Notes: generated from the sequence alone by a model not told the origin. Shown: positions 36,006 through 44,720, counted from the first letter of the stretch. The stretch is DNA of 64,000 bases from Roseomonas sp. KE0001 (GCF_016107285.1 NZ_RCVQ01000007.1:1-64000); one strand, 5' to 3'. Made by a program: numbers and translations.

Positions 36006-36023
36006 GCCGGGCGCTGGTCGCTT

Positions 36024-36062
36024 AGGGCCCCGGGAGGGGGGCCCGGGAGGGGGGCCTGGGAC
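36024..36062. repeat. GC-rich 13-bp tandem repeat after ldhA
   Basis: Units of the form GGCCCGGGAGGGG recur about 2.5 times with a 13-bp period, starting near the ldhA stop. The region is nearly pure G/C and could fold, but it lacks a T-tract. Confidence 0.6.
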
Positions 36063-36091
36063 GCGGGGGGCTGATCTGCTAAGGCCGGCGG

Positions 36092-36520
36092 ATGGCGGCA
36101 ACTCCCCTGGACTGCGAGACGCGGATGGCTGAACAGACCGAGATCCCTCACCCCGCCTCCGAGCCCTCCGCGCTGGAGAGCCGGCTGGAGCAGCTCGAGG
36201 CCCTGGCGGAGCGGCTCTCCCTCCGGCTCTCCGCCCTGCAGGCCGAGCGCGTGGCGCAGCGCCAGCAGGCCGATGCGCTGCGGCAGGAAATCGCGGAGGC
36301 GCAGGGGCGCTGGGCCGTGGAGGCCATGCACGCCGCCGGGTTGGCGGCGCAGGCCACGCATCTCCTGGCGATGGGGCCGGAAGCGGCGGTGGCCGAGAGC
36401 GAGGCCGCCTATGCCGATGGCTCGCCGAAGTCCCGGCTGGCGGTGATCTACGAACAGGCCTTCGATGCCCGGGGCCGCGAGCTCGGCATCGACGATCCGG
36501 CCAGCTTCCGCGCCGGCTGA
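36092..36520 (+). CDS. hypothetical coiled-coil protein
   Basis: This has 142 residues if started at ATG 36092; ATG 36125 (MAEQTEIPHP) is a plausible alternative giving 131. Residues about 30-75 are a heptad-rich coiled coil (LESRLEQLEALAERLSLRLS). The C-terminal part ends SRLAVIYEQAFDARGRELGI. Codon use is typical of real genes here. There is no signal peptide or membrane segment. I do not recognise a family. Confidence 0.6.
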   Translation: MAATPLDCETRMAEQTEIPHPASEPSALESRLEQLEALAERLSLRLSALQAERVAQRQQADALRQEIAEAQGRWAVEAMHAAGLAAQATHLLAMGPEAAVAESEAAYADGSPKSRLAVIYEQAFDARGRELGIDDPASFRAG

Positions 36521-36547
36521 GGGGCAGATGCGGCCTGCCTGCCGCCC

Positions 36548-36685
36548 CTAGAGCCCATCGAAGCCCTTTTTCGCCTCTCGCCAGTCCTCCGCCGGATGGA
36601 AGGGGGCGCGCGGGCCAGCCTGGCCCGAAAAGTACAGGCATTCCTGGTGAAAGGCGGCGAGGAGGAGGCCGAAGGTCACCAGCAT
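36548..36685 (-). CDS. possible small membrane protein
   Basis: A leftward frame ending in TAG at 36548-36550 encodes MLVTFGLLLAAFHQECLYFS and a short polar tail (WREAKKGFDGL). The only ATG that fits is at 36685 (45 residues), but a clear AGGAG lies seven bases before an in-frame CTG at 36712 (54 residues, NLSTSRLILL upstream context). One membrane helix is predicted. It could be a genuine small protein with a rare CTG start or a chance frame. Confidence 0.35.
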   Translation of the reverse strand: MLVTFGLLLAAFHQECLYFSGQAGPRAPFHPAEDWREAKKGFDGL

Positions 36686-36882
36686 CAGCAGGATCAGACG
36701 GGACGTGCTCAGGTTCGTTCTCCTGGAAGAACGCTCTATGCCCGATGGCGCGGGCCGTCATCCTCCAAACTGAGGATGGCTGCCCTGACGTATCATTGGG
36801 GCAACGGAAAGGGGGCCGGGGCCGTTGAGGCACCACGGCAGGTCAGGGTCGTCCCGGCGACCTGACAAGGGGGAGGACGGTG

Positions 36883-37068
36883 ATGCCTGAGGCGATGGTG
36901 CGCGTGCCCCGGGGGGACTTCGACGCGGCGATGCTGGAGGTGCCGGACGTCGCCCTGCGTTATCTGAGCCTCGATACGCTCAGCGTCCGCGCGGCGGACC
37001 CGGCCCGGCTGGCCCAGGGTCTCGCGCTGCTGCGCCTCGCCGGTTGCCGGCCCCTTCCCCTCCGCTGA
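36883..37068 (+). CDS. small hypothetical protein
   Basis: This encodes 61 residues starting at ATG 36883 with GGGAGG six bases upstream; a GTG directly before is less well spaced. The sequence (VRVPRGDFDAAMLEVPDVAL and LSVRAADPARLAQGLALLRL) has no domain I recognise. Strong third-position GC and a good ribosome-binding site support translation. Confidence 0.5.
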   Translation: MPEAMVRVPRGDFDAAMLEVPDVALRYLSLDTLSVRAADPARLAQGLALLRLAGCRPLPLR

Positions 37069-37166
37069 TGCGGGCGCCTGCCGCCATTCTCTTGAAGATC
37101 TCCAACGTTCTTCTTATGTTCCTGACGCCCGCACCCCCTCGCGGGATCCCGCCAGGAGTGCGCGCC

Positions 37167-37529
37167 ATGCCCGCCCGTATCCTGAACACCTCCCTTCCGT
37201 TCAACGGCCCCACGGCCAACCGGACACTCGACAGCCCGCTGTCCTTCTGGCGCGAATGGCGGCTGCGCGTGCGGTGCGGCAATCCGGATTGCGCGTCCCA
37301 CAGCCTGCGCCCCGTGGCCGAGCTGCTGCCCCGGCATGGCGGCCTGACCGTTCGCGAGGTGGCCCGACGGCTCCGCTGCAGCCACTGCGGTGAGACATCG
37401 GCCCGCCTGGCCTTCGTCGGCCGCGCGGAGGGCAGGCGGCGCGTCCATCCGGTGCGCGGCGAGGCCTGGCCGGCGCCGCGGCCCCGCCCGGCCGCCGCCA
37501 GCCCGGCCGTGGCCCGGACCGTCGGCTGA
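37167..37529 (+). CDS. small protein with paired CxxC-like zinc motif
   Basis: This encodes about 120 residues from ATG 37167, preceded by AGGAG. Two cysteine pairs, RCGNPDCASH and RCSHCGETS, are separated by about 37 residues and could bind one zinc ion. The C-terminus is basic and Pro/Ala-rich. The pattern resembles small alphaproteobacterial zinc-ribbon proteins of unknown role. The frame extends further upstream, but the start chosen has the only good ribosome-binding site. Confidence 0.6.
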   Translation: MPARILNTSLPFNGPTANRTLDSPLSFWREWRLRVRCGNPDCASHSLRPVAELLPRHGGLTVREVARRLRCSHCGETSARLAFVGRAEGRRRVHPVRGEAWPAPRPRPAAASPAVARTVG

Positions 37530-37633
37530 TCAGGCTTCCGTGGGGCGCGTCGCCGTGGATTGAGCATGGTGGCCATCCGGCCTAGGTTGCAGCGCAGCAT
37601 ATCGTTGACGGACCTGACTGGAGGGATTGCCCA

Positions 37634-39952
37634 ATGTCATGGACCACCGGCCTTCCGGGTGCCTCGCCCTGGCTTCGGGCCTCTCCCTGGTTGTCTCCGT
37701 GGTCATCCCCATGGGCCACGCTCTGCATGGAGGCTGCGGATTACGCGCTCGACAGCTGGCAGCGCGGCATCCTCTTCCTGGACGTGCTGCGGCAGCGTGG
37801 CGACCAGTACCACGAGCAGCAGCGGCTGGCGGCGCCCAATGTCCTCAGCTTCGAGGGCGATGTGGTGCTCAGCGGGCGTGACCTGCCGCGACCGGTCAAC
37901 TACCGGCTGATCCGCATCCGCCCGCCCGAGGGGCTGGAGACCAATCCCCGCAAGCGCCCCTTCGTCATCGTCGATCCGCGGGCGGGGCACGGCCCCGGCA
38001 TCGCCGGCTTCAAGGCCGACAGCGAGATCGGCGTGGCGTTGCGGGCCGGCCATCCCTGCTACTTCGTCGGCTTCCTGCCCCGGCCGGAGCCGGACCAGAC
38101 GGTGGAGGACGTGATGCGGGCCGAGCAGGCCTTCGTCGCCCATGCCGCCGCGGCGCATCCGGAGGCGGAAGGCAAGCCGGTGGTGATCGGCAATTGCCAG
38201 GCGGGCTGGCAGGTGATGATGGGCGCGGCGACCCGGCCCGAGGTCTTCGGCCCGCTGATCGTCGCCGGCGCGCCGCTCTCCTACTGGGCGGGATGGCGCG
38301 GGATGAACCCGATGCGCTACACCGGCGGCCTGCTCGGCGGCACCTGGATGACGGCCCTGGCGGGCGATCTGGGCGACGGGCTCTTCGACGGCGCCTGGCT
38401 GGTGCAGAACTTCGAGAACCTGGACCTCGCCAACACCTGGTGGACCAAGCAGTACACCGTCTACGACCGCATCGACACCGAGCCGCCACGCTACCTCGCC
38501 TTCGAGAAGTGGTGGAACGGCCATATCCTGACCAATGCCGGCGAGATGCAGTACATCACCGACAATCTCTTCGTCGGCAACAAGCTCTCGACCGCCGAGC
38601 TGACCACCTCGGACAAGATCCGCATCGATCTTCGCGAGATCCGGTCCCCGATCGTCGTCTTCTGCTCGCGCGGCGACAACATCACCCCGCCGCCGCAGGC
38701 CCTGGGCTGGATCCTCGACCTCTACGACAGCGTCGACGACATCCGCGCGCACGGCCAGACCATCGTCTACACCGTGCACGAGAGCATCGGCCATCTCGGC
38801 ATCTTCGTCTCCGGCAAGGTGGCGCGGAGGGAGCACGAGGAGTTCGCCTCCAACATCGACTTCATCGACGTGCTGCCTCCGGGCCTCTACGAGGCGGAGA
38901 TCCTGGACGCGGAGGGCGCCGAGGGCGGCGAGTACGTGCTGCGCTTCGCCGGCCGGTCGCTCGACGATATCCGCGCCATCGTGCAGCCCCGCCCGGAGGA
39001 CGACCGCCGCTTCGCCACCGTCGCCTGGCTGTCGGAAGCCAATCTCGGCCTCTACCGCCACCTCCTGCAGCCGCTGGTGCGGGCCCTGGTCACGCCGCAG
39101 CTGGCCGAGACGATCCGCGGCCTGCAGCCGCTGCGCCTGCAGTACAACAGCTTCTCCAGCCGCAATCCCTGGCTGGCGCCCATCACGGCGCTCGCCGGGC
39201 CGGTGCGGCAGGAGCGCCGCCCCGCCGCCGAGGACAATCTCTTCCGTCGCCTGGAACACCTGGCCTCGGCACAGATCGTCGCCGCGCTGGACCGCTACGG
39301 CGACTGGCGCGACGCCGGCTACGAAGCCGCCTTCCTGGCGCTCTACAGCCATCCGCTGCTGCAATCCCTGGCCGGGCTGATGGCGCGCGACATGCCGCCG
39401 CGCCGCCAGCCGGGCGCCGAGCCGGAGCTGCGCGATTTCCTCGAGCGGCGCATGGCGGAGCTGCGCGCCGGCATCGCCGAGGGGGGCGCCTACGAGGCCT
39501 GCCTGAGGGCGCTGATCTATATCGGCCTGGCCGACCGCGTCGCCGATGCGCGCAGCTTCGCCATGCTGCGCAACCTGCGGCGGGAGGAGGGGCAGGAGAT
39601 GAGCCTCGCTGCGTTCAAGGCGGCGCTGCGCGAGCAGTTCTTCATGCTGCGCCTGGACCAGGCGGCGGCGCTGGCCGCCCTGCCCCGACTGCTGCGGACC
39701 TCGACGGCGGCGGAGATCGAGGCGCTCATCGCCGAGATCCATCGTGTCGAGGAGGCCGCGCCGCTGAGTGAGGCCGCTCGGCAGCGCCACGCCGAGATCG
39801 AGGCGATACTCCAGCAGGTCCTGGCCGGCGCACCGCGCGCCGGGGAGCCCGAACCCCCCGCGGAGGCGCAGCCGGCGCGCGGCGAGCCGGCAGCGCCACC
39901 GCGCCGCCATGCCCGGCTCCGGGCGCGCGACCGCAAGGGATCCGGCCGGTGA
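37634..39952 (+). CDS. DUF3141 protein, PHA-synthase-like alpha/beta hydrolase
   Basis: This 772-residue protein belongs to the DUF3141 group. It has an alpha/beta-hydrolase core in which the nucleophile elbow reads VIGNCQAGW, with Cys188 in place of serine as in polyhydroxyalkanoate synthases; the candidate acid is in CSRGDNITPP and the candidate histidine in HESIGHLGIF. A long helical C-terminal part (about 450-740) and a basic tail follow. It heads an operon with pta, ackA and fabI joined by 4-bp overlaps, a conserved association in proteobacteria. Acyl transfer or polymer turnover is inferred; the actual reaction is not known to me. Confidence 0.82.
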   Translation: MSWTTGLPGASPWLRASPWLSPWSSPWATLCMEAADYALDSWQRGILFLDVLRQRGDQYHEQQRLAAPNVLSFEGDVVLSGRDLPRPVNYRLIRIRPPEGLETNPRKRPFVIVDPRAGHGPGIAGFKADSEIGVALRAGHPCYFVGFLPRPEPDQTVEDVMRAEQAFVAHAAAAHPEAEGKPVVIGNCQAGWQVMMGAATRPEVFGPLIVAGAPLSYWAGWRGMNPMRYTGGLLGGTWMTALAGDLGDGLFDGAWLVQNFENLDLANTWWTKQYTVYDRIDTEPPRYLAFEKWWNGHILTNAGEMQYITDNLFVGNKLSTAELTTSDKIRIDLREIRSPIVVFCSRGDNITPPPQALGWILDLYDSVDDIRAHGQTIVYTVHESIGHLGIFVSGKVARREHEEFASNIDFIDVLPPGLYEAEILDAEGAEGGEYVLRFAGRSLDDIRAIVQPRPEDDRRFATVAWLSEANLGLYRHLLQPLVRALVTPQLAETIRGLQPLRLQYNSFSSRNPWLAPITALAGPVRQERRPAAEDNLFRRLEHLASAQIVAALDRYGDWRDAGYEAAFLALYSHPLLQSLAGLMARDMPPRRQPGAEPELRDFLERRMAELRAGIAEGGAYEACLRALIYIGLADRVADARSFAMLRNLRREEGQEMSLAAFKAALREQFFMLRLDQAAALAALPRLLRTSTAAEIEALIAEIHRVEEAAPLSEAARQRHAEIEAILQQVLAGAPRAGEPEPPAEAQPARGEPAAPPRRHARLRARDRKGSGR

Positions 39953-40917
39953 CGGCCGACAGCCTCGGCGCGCCGCCTGCCGCGCCGCGCCATCCGCACT
40001 ACGATGCGCTGATCGAGCGCACGGCCGGGATGGCGGCGGTGCCCTGCGCCGTCGCGCATCCCTGCGACGCATCGGCGATGGAGGGCATCGCCGATGCCAT
40101 GCGCCATGGCATCATTGCGCCCATCCTGGTGGGTCCCGCGCGGAAGATCGCAACCGCCGCCGCGGCGGCGGGGCTCGATCTCGCGGGGATCGAGGTCATC
40201 GACGCACCGCACAGCCACGCCGCCGCCAAACGCGCCGTCGCGCTGGTGCACGAGAACCGCGCAGAGCTGCTGATGAAGGGCAGCCTGCACACCGACGAGC
40301 TGATGTCGGCCGTGGTGGCGCGCGAGGGCGGGCTGCGCACTGAGCGGCGCATCAGCCACGTCTTCATCATGGACGTGCCCAACTACATCCGCCCGCTTTT
40401 CATCACCGACGCCGCCATCAACATCGCGCCCGATCTCGCCGCCAAGGCCGATATCATCAGCAACGCCATCGACCTGCATCACGGCCTCGGCCTGGGCATC
40501 CCGCGCGTCGCCATCCTCTCCGCGATGGAGACGGTGAGCCCGAAGCTGCCCGGCACCATCGAGGCGGCGGCGCTGTGCAAGATGGCCGAGCGCGGGCAGA
40601 TCCAGGGCGGCATCCTCGACGGACCGCTGGCGCTCGACAACGCGGTGAGCCCGGAGGCGGCGCGCATCAAGGGCATCCGCTCCGAGGTGGCGGGCCGCGC
40701 GCAGATCCTCGTGGTGCCGGATCTCGAGGCGGGCAACATGCTGGCGAAGAACCTGACCTTCCTGTCGGGCGCCGACGCCGCCGGCATCGTGCTCGGCGCG
40801 CGGGTGCCGATCGTGCTGACCAGCCGCGCCGACAGCACCCGTACCCGCCTCGCCTCCTGCGCCGTCGCCGCGCTCTACGCGCGCTACCTGGCCGAGCGGA
40901 GGCCGGTGTCCGCATGA
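39949..40917 (+). CDS. pta: phosphate acetyl/butyryltransferase
   Basis: This 322-residue enzyme starts at GTG 39949 in a GTGA overlap with the DUF3141 stop. It interconverts acetyl-CoA and acetyl phosphate. It is the short single-domain Pta/Ptb form: GIADAMRHGIIAPILVGPA near the N-terminus, MKGSLHTDELMSAVV, SHVFIMDVPNY and the C-terminal NMLAKNLTFLSGADAAGIVLGARVP. With ackA it would convert acetyl-CoA to acetate with ATP gain. Confidence 0.93.
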   Translation: MTADSLGAPPAAPRHPHYDALIERTAGMAAVPCAVAHPCDASAMEGIADAMRHGIIAPILVGPARKIATAAAAAGLDLAGIEVIDAPHSHAAAKRAVALVHENRAELLMKGSLHTDELMSAVVAREGGLRTERRISHVFIMDVPNYIRPLFITDAAINIAPDLAAKADIISNAIDLHHGLGLGIPRVAILSAMETVSPKLPGTIEAAALCKMAERGQIQGGILDGPLALDNAVSPEAARIKGIRSEVAGRAQILVVPDLEAGNMLAKNLTFLSGADAAGIVLGARVPIVLTSRADSTRTRLASCAVAALYARYLAERRPVSA

Positions 40918-42110
40918 GCGAAGGCATCCTGGTCCTCAACGCCGGCAGTTCCAGCATCAAGTTCCAGCTCTATGCCGTGGGCGGGGATGACAGCCTGACC
41001 CGGCGCTTCAAGGGCCTGCTGGGCGGCATCGGCACCGCCCACGCCCGGCTGCAGGTCTGGGACGCGGGCGATGCCGTGATCGCCGACGAGCGCCCCGAGC
41101 CCGCGCGGATGCAGGATGTCGCCGCCGCGCAGGAGGTGCTGGGTGCCTGGTTCCTCGGGCATATCGGCACGCCGCCGCTGGCGGTCGGCCACCGCGTCGT
41201 GCATGGCGGACCGGACTTCGCGGAGCCGGTGCTGATCGATGACGAGGTGCTGGCGCGGCTGGACGCGCTGGTGCCCCTGGCGCCGCTGCACCAGCCCAAC
41301 AACCTGGCGCCGATCCGCTCGATTCGCGCGCGCCGGCCGGAGCTGCCGCAGGTCGCCTGCTTCGACACCGCCTTCCATCGCGGCCATGGCCCCCTCGCCG
41401 AGCGCTTCGCCATCCCCGAGGCTCTCTACCGCCAGGGCGTCCGCCGCTACGGCTTCCATGGCCTGTCCTACGAATACATCGCCGGCCACCTGAAGGATCT
41501 CGATCCCCTGCTGCCGGAGCGGCGCGTGGTGGCGCTGCACCTGGGCTCCGGCATGTCGGCCTGCGCCCTCCGGGCGGGCCGCAGCATCGACAGCACCATG
41601 GGCTTCACCGCGCTGGACGGCCTGCCCATGAGCACGCGGCCGGGCCAGCTCGACCCCGGCGTGGTGCTCTACCTCCAGGAGCAGGGCATGACGCCCGCCG
41701 CCATCGAGCATCTGCTCTACCATGAATGCGGGCTGAAGGGCCTGTCCGGCCTCAGCGGCGACGTGCGCGACCTGCTCGCCAGCGACAGCCCCTCGGCGCG
41801 GCTGGCGCTGGACCACCTCGCCTATCACGCCGCCGGCGCCATCGCCGCGCTGGCCAGCAAGATGGGCGGGCTCGACGCCATCGTCTTCACCGCCGGCGTC
41901 GGCGAGAACGCGGCGCCGGTGCGGGCGGCGATCGGCGCCCGCTGCGCCTGGCTCGGCCTCGTCATGGACGCCGCGTGCAACGCCGCCCATGGCCCGCGCA
42001 TCTCCGCCGATGGCAGCCGCATCGCCGCCCATGTCCTGCCGACCAACGAGGAACGCATGATCGCGCGCCATACCCTCGACCTGCTGCGCGGCTACAGGAC
42101 GGTCTGGTGA
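40914..42110 (+). CDS. ackA: acetate kinase
   Basis: This 398-residue ASKHA kinase makes ATP and acetate from acetyl phosphate. ATG 40914 overlaps the pta stop (ATGA). Family landmarks: ILVLNAGSSSIKFQL at the start, VGHRVVHGGPDF, CFDTAFHR, RRYGFHGLSYEYI, and FTAGVGENAAPVR. The length is normal. Its stop overlaps the fabI GTG start, so all four genes are translationally linked. Confidence 0.95.
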   Translation: MSEGILVLNAGSSSIKFQLYAVGGDDSLTRRFKGLLGGIGTAHARLQVWDAGDAVIADERPEPARMQDVAAAQEVLGAWFLGHIGTPPLAVGHRVVHGGPDFAEPVLIDDEVLARLDALVPLAPLHQPNNLAPIRSIRARRPELPQVACFDTAFHRGHGPLAERFAIPEALYRQGVRRYGFHGLSYEYIAGHLKDLDPLLPERRVVALHLGSGMSACALRAGRSIDSTMGFTALDGLPMSTRPGQLDPGVVLYLQEQGMTPAAIEHLLYHECGLKGLSGLSGDVRDLLASDSPSARLALDHLAYHAAGAIAALASKMGGLDAIVFTAGVGENAAPVRAAIGARCAWLGLVMDAACNAAHGPRISADGSRIAAHVLPTNEERMIARHTLDLLRGYRTVW

Positions 42111-42898
42111 GCCCCCGTCCCCTCCCCAGCCTGCAGGGCCGCCGCGGCCTGGTGACGGGCATCGCCAACGACCAGTCGATCGCCTGGGGCTGCGCCCGCG
42201 CCTTCCGCGACCTCGGCGCCGAGCTGGCCGTGACCTACCTGAACGAGAAGGCCCTGCCGCATGTGCGGCCGCTGGCCGAGGCGGTGCAGGCGCCCATCCT
42301 GATGCCGCTCGACCTGCGGAACGAGGGTGAGCTGGAGGCTGTCTTCGAGCGCATCGCCGCGGAATGGGGGCAACTCGACTTCCTGCTGCATTCCATCGCC
42401 TTCGCCCCGCGCGAGGATCTCCAGGGCCGCGTCACCGACTGCTCGCGCGAGGGCTTCCTGCAGGCGATGGACATCTCCTGCTGGTCCTTCATCCGCATGG
42501 CCAAGCTGGCCGAGCCGCTGCTGGCCAAAGGCGAGCATCCCGGCGGCGCGCTGTTCTGCATGAGCTATTACGGCGCCAGCATGGTGGTCGAGCACTACAA
42601 CATGATGGGGCCGGTCAAGGCGGCGCTGGAGAGCGCCACGCGCTACCTCGCGACGGAACTCGGGCCGCAGGGCATCCGCGTGCACGCCATCTCGCCCGGG
42701 CCGCTGAAGACCCGCGCCGCCTCCGGTCTGCCGGACTTCGACGCCTTGCTGGCCCGCGCCCAGTCCAAGGCCCCGGCCCGCAGCCTGGTGAGCATCGAGG
42801 ATGTCGGCATGGCCACCGCCTATCTGGCCACGGATGCCGCCCGTTTGATCACCGGCCAGACGCTTTACATCGACGGCGGCTATCATATCGTCGACTGA
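42107..42898 (+). CDS. fabI: enoyl-ACP reductase
   Basis: This encodes 263 residues from GTG 42107 (overlap GTGA with ackA). It is an NADH-dependent enoyl-acyl-carrier-protein reductase of the SDR fold: cofactor motif GLVTGIANDQSIAWGCA, FLLHSIAFAPREDLQGRV, and catalytic Tyr164 with Lys171 in YNMMGPVKAALES. The C-terminus AARLITGQTLYIDGGYHI is typical. A dedicated fabI in an acetate-kinase operon suggests a paralogue used when this operon is on, perhaps besides a housekeeping copy elsewhere. Confidence 0.94.
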   Translation: MSPRPLPSLQGRRGLVTGIANDQSIAWGCARAFRDLGAELAVTYLNEKALPHVRPLAEAVQAPILMPLDLRNEGELEAVFERIAAEWGQLDFLLHSIAFAPREDLQGRVTDCSREGFLQAMDISCWSFIRMAKLAEPLLAKGEHPGGALFCMSYYGASMVVEHYNMMGPVKAALESATRYLATELGPQGIRVHAISPGPLKTRAASGLPDFDALLARAQSKAPARSLVSIEDVGMATAYLATDAARLITGQTLYIDGGYHIVD

Positions 42899-42938
42899 GG
42901 CGCCGCAGCCGGCGGCCGGAAAGAGGAGCGAGATCGCC

Positions 42939-43400
42939 ATGGCGGAGCAGGGATTCCTCAGCCGCTTCAGCGCGCCTGAGATTCGCGCCTGGATGCAGCG
43001 CCAACGTGAGGCCAAGCTGGACGAGGAGGGGCGGGAGCGGGAGCGCCAGCGGGACGAGCGCGAGGCGCTGCGCCGCGCCTTCCAGGACCGCGACATCCCG
43101 CCCGATGCGCTGGAGCGCCTGATGCTCATGGTGCGCCGCGCCGCCGCTGATGGCGAGAACGAGGTGATGGTGCTGCACTTTCCCTCCGCCTGGATGAAGG
43201 ACAGTGGCCGCTCCATCACCAGCGGCCAGGATGACTGGGCGCTGTATCTCGATGGCTTCGCCGCCAAGGCCCATGCCTTCTACCGGCGGGAGCTGGAGCC
43301 GCGCGGCTTCGACCTGCGCGTGGCGATCCTGGACTACACCGACGGAATGCCGGGAGATGTCGGTATTTTCCTGAGCTGGAAGGAGGCGGGGGCGGGCTGA
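42939..43400 (+). CDS. conserved hypothetical protein
   Basis: This 153-residue soluble protein starts at ATG 42939 behind AGAGGAG. The charged helical N-terminus (AWMQRQREAKLDEEGRERER) precedes a compact domain: VMVLHFPSAWMKDSGRSI, DDWALYLDGFAAKAHAFYRR and GMPGDVGIFLSWKE. The conserved-looking layout suggests a real family, seen to my knowledge only as hypothetical proteins in alphaproteobacteria. It follows fabI by 40 bp and may be cotranscribed. Confidence 0.6.
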   Translation: MAEQGFLSRFSAPEIRAWMQRQREAKLDEEGRERERQRDEREALRRAFQDRDIPPDALERLMLMVRRAAADGENEVMVLHFPSAWMKDSGRSITSGQDDWALYLDGFAAKAHAFYRRELEPRGFDLRVAILDYTDGMPGDVGIFLSWKEAGAG

Positions 43401-43412
43401 GGACGCCCCCTT
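43388..43412 (+). terminator. weak terminator hairpin
   Basis: GGGGGCG (43388-43394) pairs with CGCCCCC (43404-43410) across the stop codon of the preceding gene, followed by only TT. It is likely the end of the DUF3141-pta-ackA-fabI transcript but weak. Confidence 0.45.
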
Positions 43413-43423
43413 CCCGTCGCCTG

Positions 43424-43439
43424 TGTGACTTCGGTCACA
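43424..43439. promoter_or_regulatory. CRP-like TGTGA-N6-TCACA site / UUCG hairpin
   Basis: TGTGACTTCGGTCACA is a perfect 16-bp dyad matching the CRP consensus TGTGA-N6-TCACA. Its centre, CTTCGG, would also form a very stable C(UUCG)G tetraloop in RNA. It lies 52 bp upstream of the ATG at 43491, so it is either a Crp/Fnr-family operator or an RNA hairpin; sequence alone does not decide. Confidence 0.55.
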
Positions 43440-43490
43440 GAAACCGCCCCGCTTCTGCCGTATCCGGGAAGCGTAACGGAGGTTTCCGCC

Positions 43491-43682
43491 ATGCAGGACT
43501 GTGCCATCCGCAGGCTTCCCGAGTTCCTCGCCCTGGCCCATGAGAGGCTGATCGCGCTGATGCGCGAGCATGCGGAGGCGGACGACGACCAGCGTGTGGT
43601 CATCCTGGGCCAGATCCGCCAGACCTTCGAGCAGATCGAGGCGGCCATGGCGCTGTCCGAGCTGCTGGGCCTGGAGGGCTGA
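43491..43682 (+). CDS. small helical protein
   Basis: This 63-residue protein starts at ATG 43491 with CGGAGG upstream. It is almost wholly helical (RRLPEFLALAHERLIALMRE, IRQTFEQIEAAMALSELLGL), with no cysteine or membrane segment. It has its own promoter region bearing a CRP-like palindrome 52 bp upstream. I recognise no family. Confidence 0.55.
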   Translation: MQDCAIRRLPEFLALAHERLIALMREHAEADDDQRVVILGQIRQTFEQIEAAMALSELLGLEG

Positions 43683-43700
43683 GCCCGGGCGGCGGCCCGC

Positions 43701-44675
43701 CTACTCGATCCGCAGCCCCGCCTCGCGCACCACACGGCCCAGTTCCTCGACATCCCGCCGCGCCAGGGCCTCCATCTCCGCCACCGTGAGCGGCTTCAGC
43801 ACGACCCCCGAGGCGGCGGCGACGTCCCGCAGCCGGGGCATCGCGGCCGCCTCGCGCAGGGCGGCATTGATCCTCTCCCGGATGGCCAGCGGCACGCCCG
43901 ACGGCGCGAAGACGGCGAACCAGGCATCCACCATGTAGCCCGGCAGGCCGGCCTCGGCCGTGGTCGGCACCTCCGGCAGCGCCGGCAGGCGCGTGTCGCT
44001 GGCAACGGCGAGGGCCCTGAGCCCACCGCCCTGCAAGAGCGACAGGGCGGAGGACGGGGTGGTGATGAAGATGTCCACCCGGCCGCCGACCACGTCCTGC
44101 AGTGCCGGCGCGGCGCCGCGATAGGGCACGTGCAGCATCGGCGCCCCGACCCGCCGCGCGAGTTGCAGCCCGGCGATGTTCTGGATCGAGCCGGTCCCGG
44201 CCGAGGCGTAGGTGACGCGGCCGGGATTCTCCCGGATGTGCGCCACCAGCTCGGCCAGCGTTGCGGCCCTCACGGCGGGACCGCTGAAGATGACATGCGG
44301 CGCGATGGTGGCCATGCCCACGGCGGCGAGATCCCGGTTCGGATCCCAGCCGAGATCCGGCGTCAGCGCCGGATTAGCGCCATGATAGCCGGAATACTGC
44401 AGCAGCAGCGTATAGCCGTTCGCCTCGGCGCGGGTCACCGCCAGGATGCCGACATTGCCGTTGCCGCCGGAACGGTTCTCGATCACGACCTGCTGCCCCA
44501 GCGCCCGGCTCAGCGGGTCCTGGAACAGCCGCGCCGCGAAGTCCGTGCCGCCGCCCGGCGGATTGGGCACGACCAGCGTGATCGGGCGGTTCGGCCAGCC
44601 GGTCTCGGCCCGGAGCGGCCGCGCGGCGAGGCCCACCACGGCGGGCGCCGCCAGGCGGCGCGGAATCTTCAGCAT
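43701..44675 (-). CDS. Bug/TctC-family periplasmic solute-binding protein
   Basis: This 324-residue binding protein of the tripartite tricarboxylate transporter (TTT) type has a short signal region (RRLAAPAVVGLAARPLRAE, a weak hydrophobic core). The mature start WPNRPITLVVPNPPGGGTD is the hallmark of Bug proteins; IVIENRSGGNGNVG-like and YASAGTGSIQNIAG segments contribute the carboxylate-binding loops. It lies 45 bp downstream of a ThDP enzyme gene, suggesting that the ligand feeds that enzyme. No TctA/TctB genes are adjacent, as is common for orphan Bugs. Confidence 0.88.
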   Translation of the reverse strand: MLKIPRRLAAPAVVGLAARPLRAETGWPNRPITLVVPNPPGGGTDFAARLFQDPLSRALGQQVVIENRSGGNGNVGILAVTRAEANGYTLLLQYSGYHGANPALTPDLGWDPNRDLAAVGMATIAPHVIFSGPAVRAATLAELVAHIRENPGRVTYASAGTGSIQNIAGLQLARRVGAPMLHVPYRGAAPALQDVVGGRVDIFITTPSSALSLLQGGGLRALAVASDTRLPALPEVPTTAEAGLPGYMVDAWFAVFAPSGVPLAIRERINAALREAAAMPRLRDVAAASGVVLKPLTVAEMEALARRDVEELGRVVREAGLRIE

Positions 44676-44720
44676 CGGACGTTCCCTTCCCTGATGGGTT
44701 CTTGGCGCCCCCTGAGGGGC

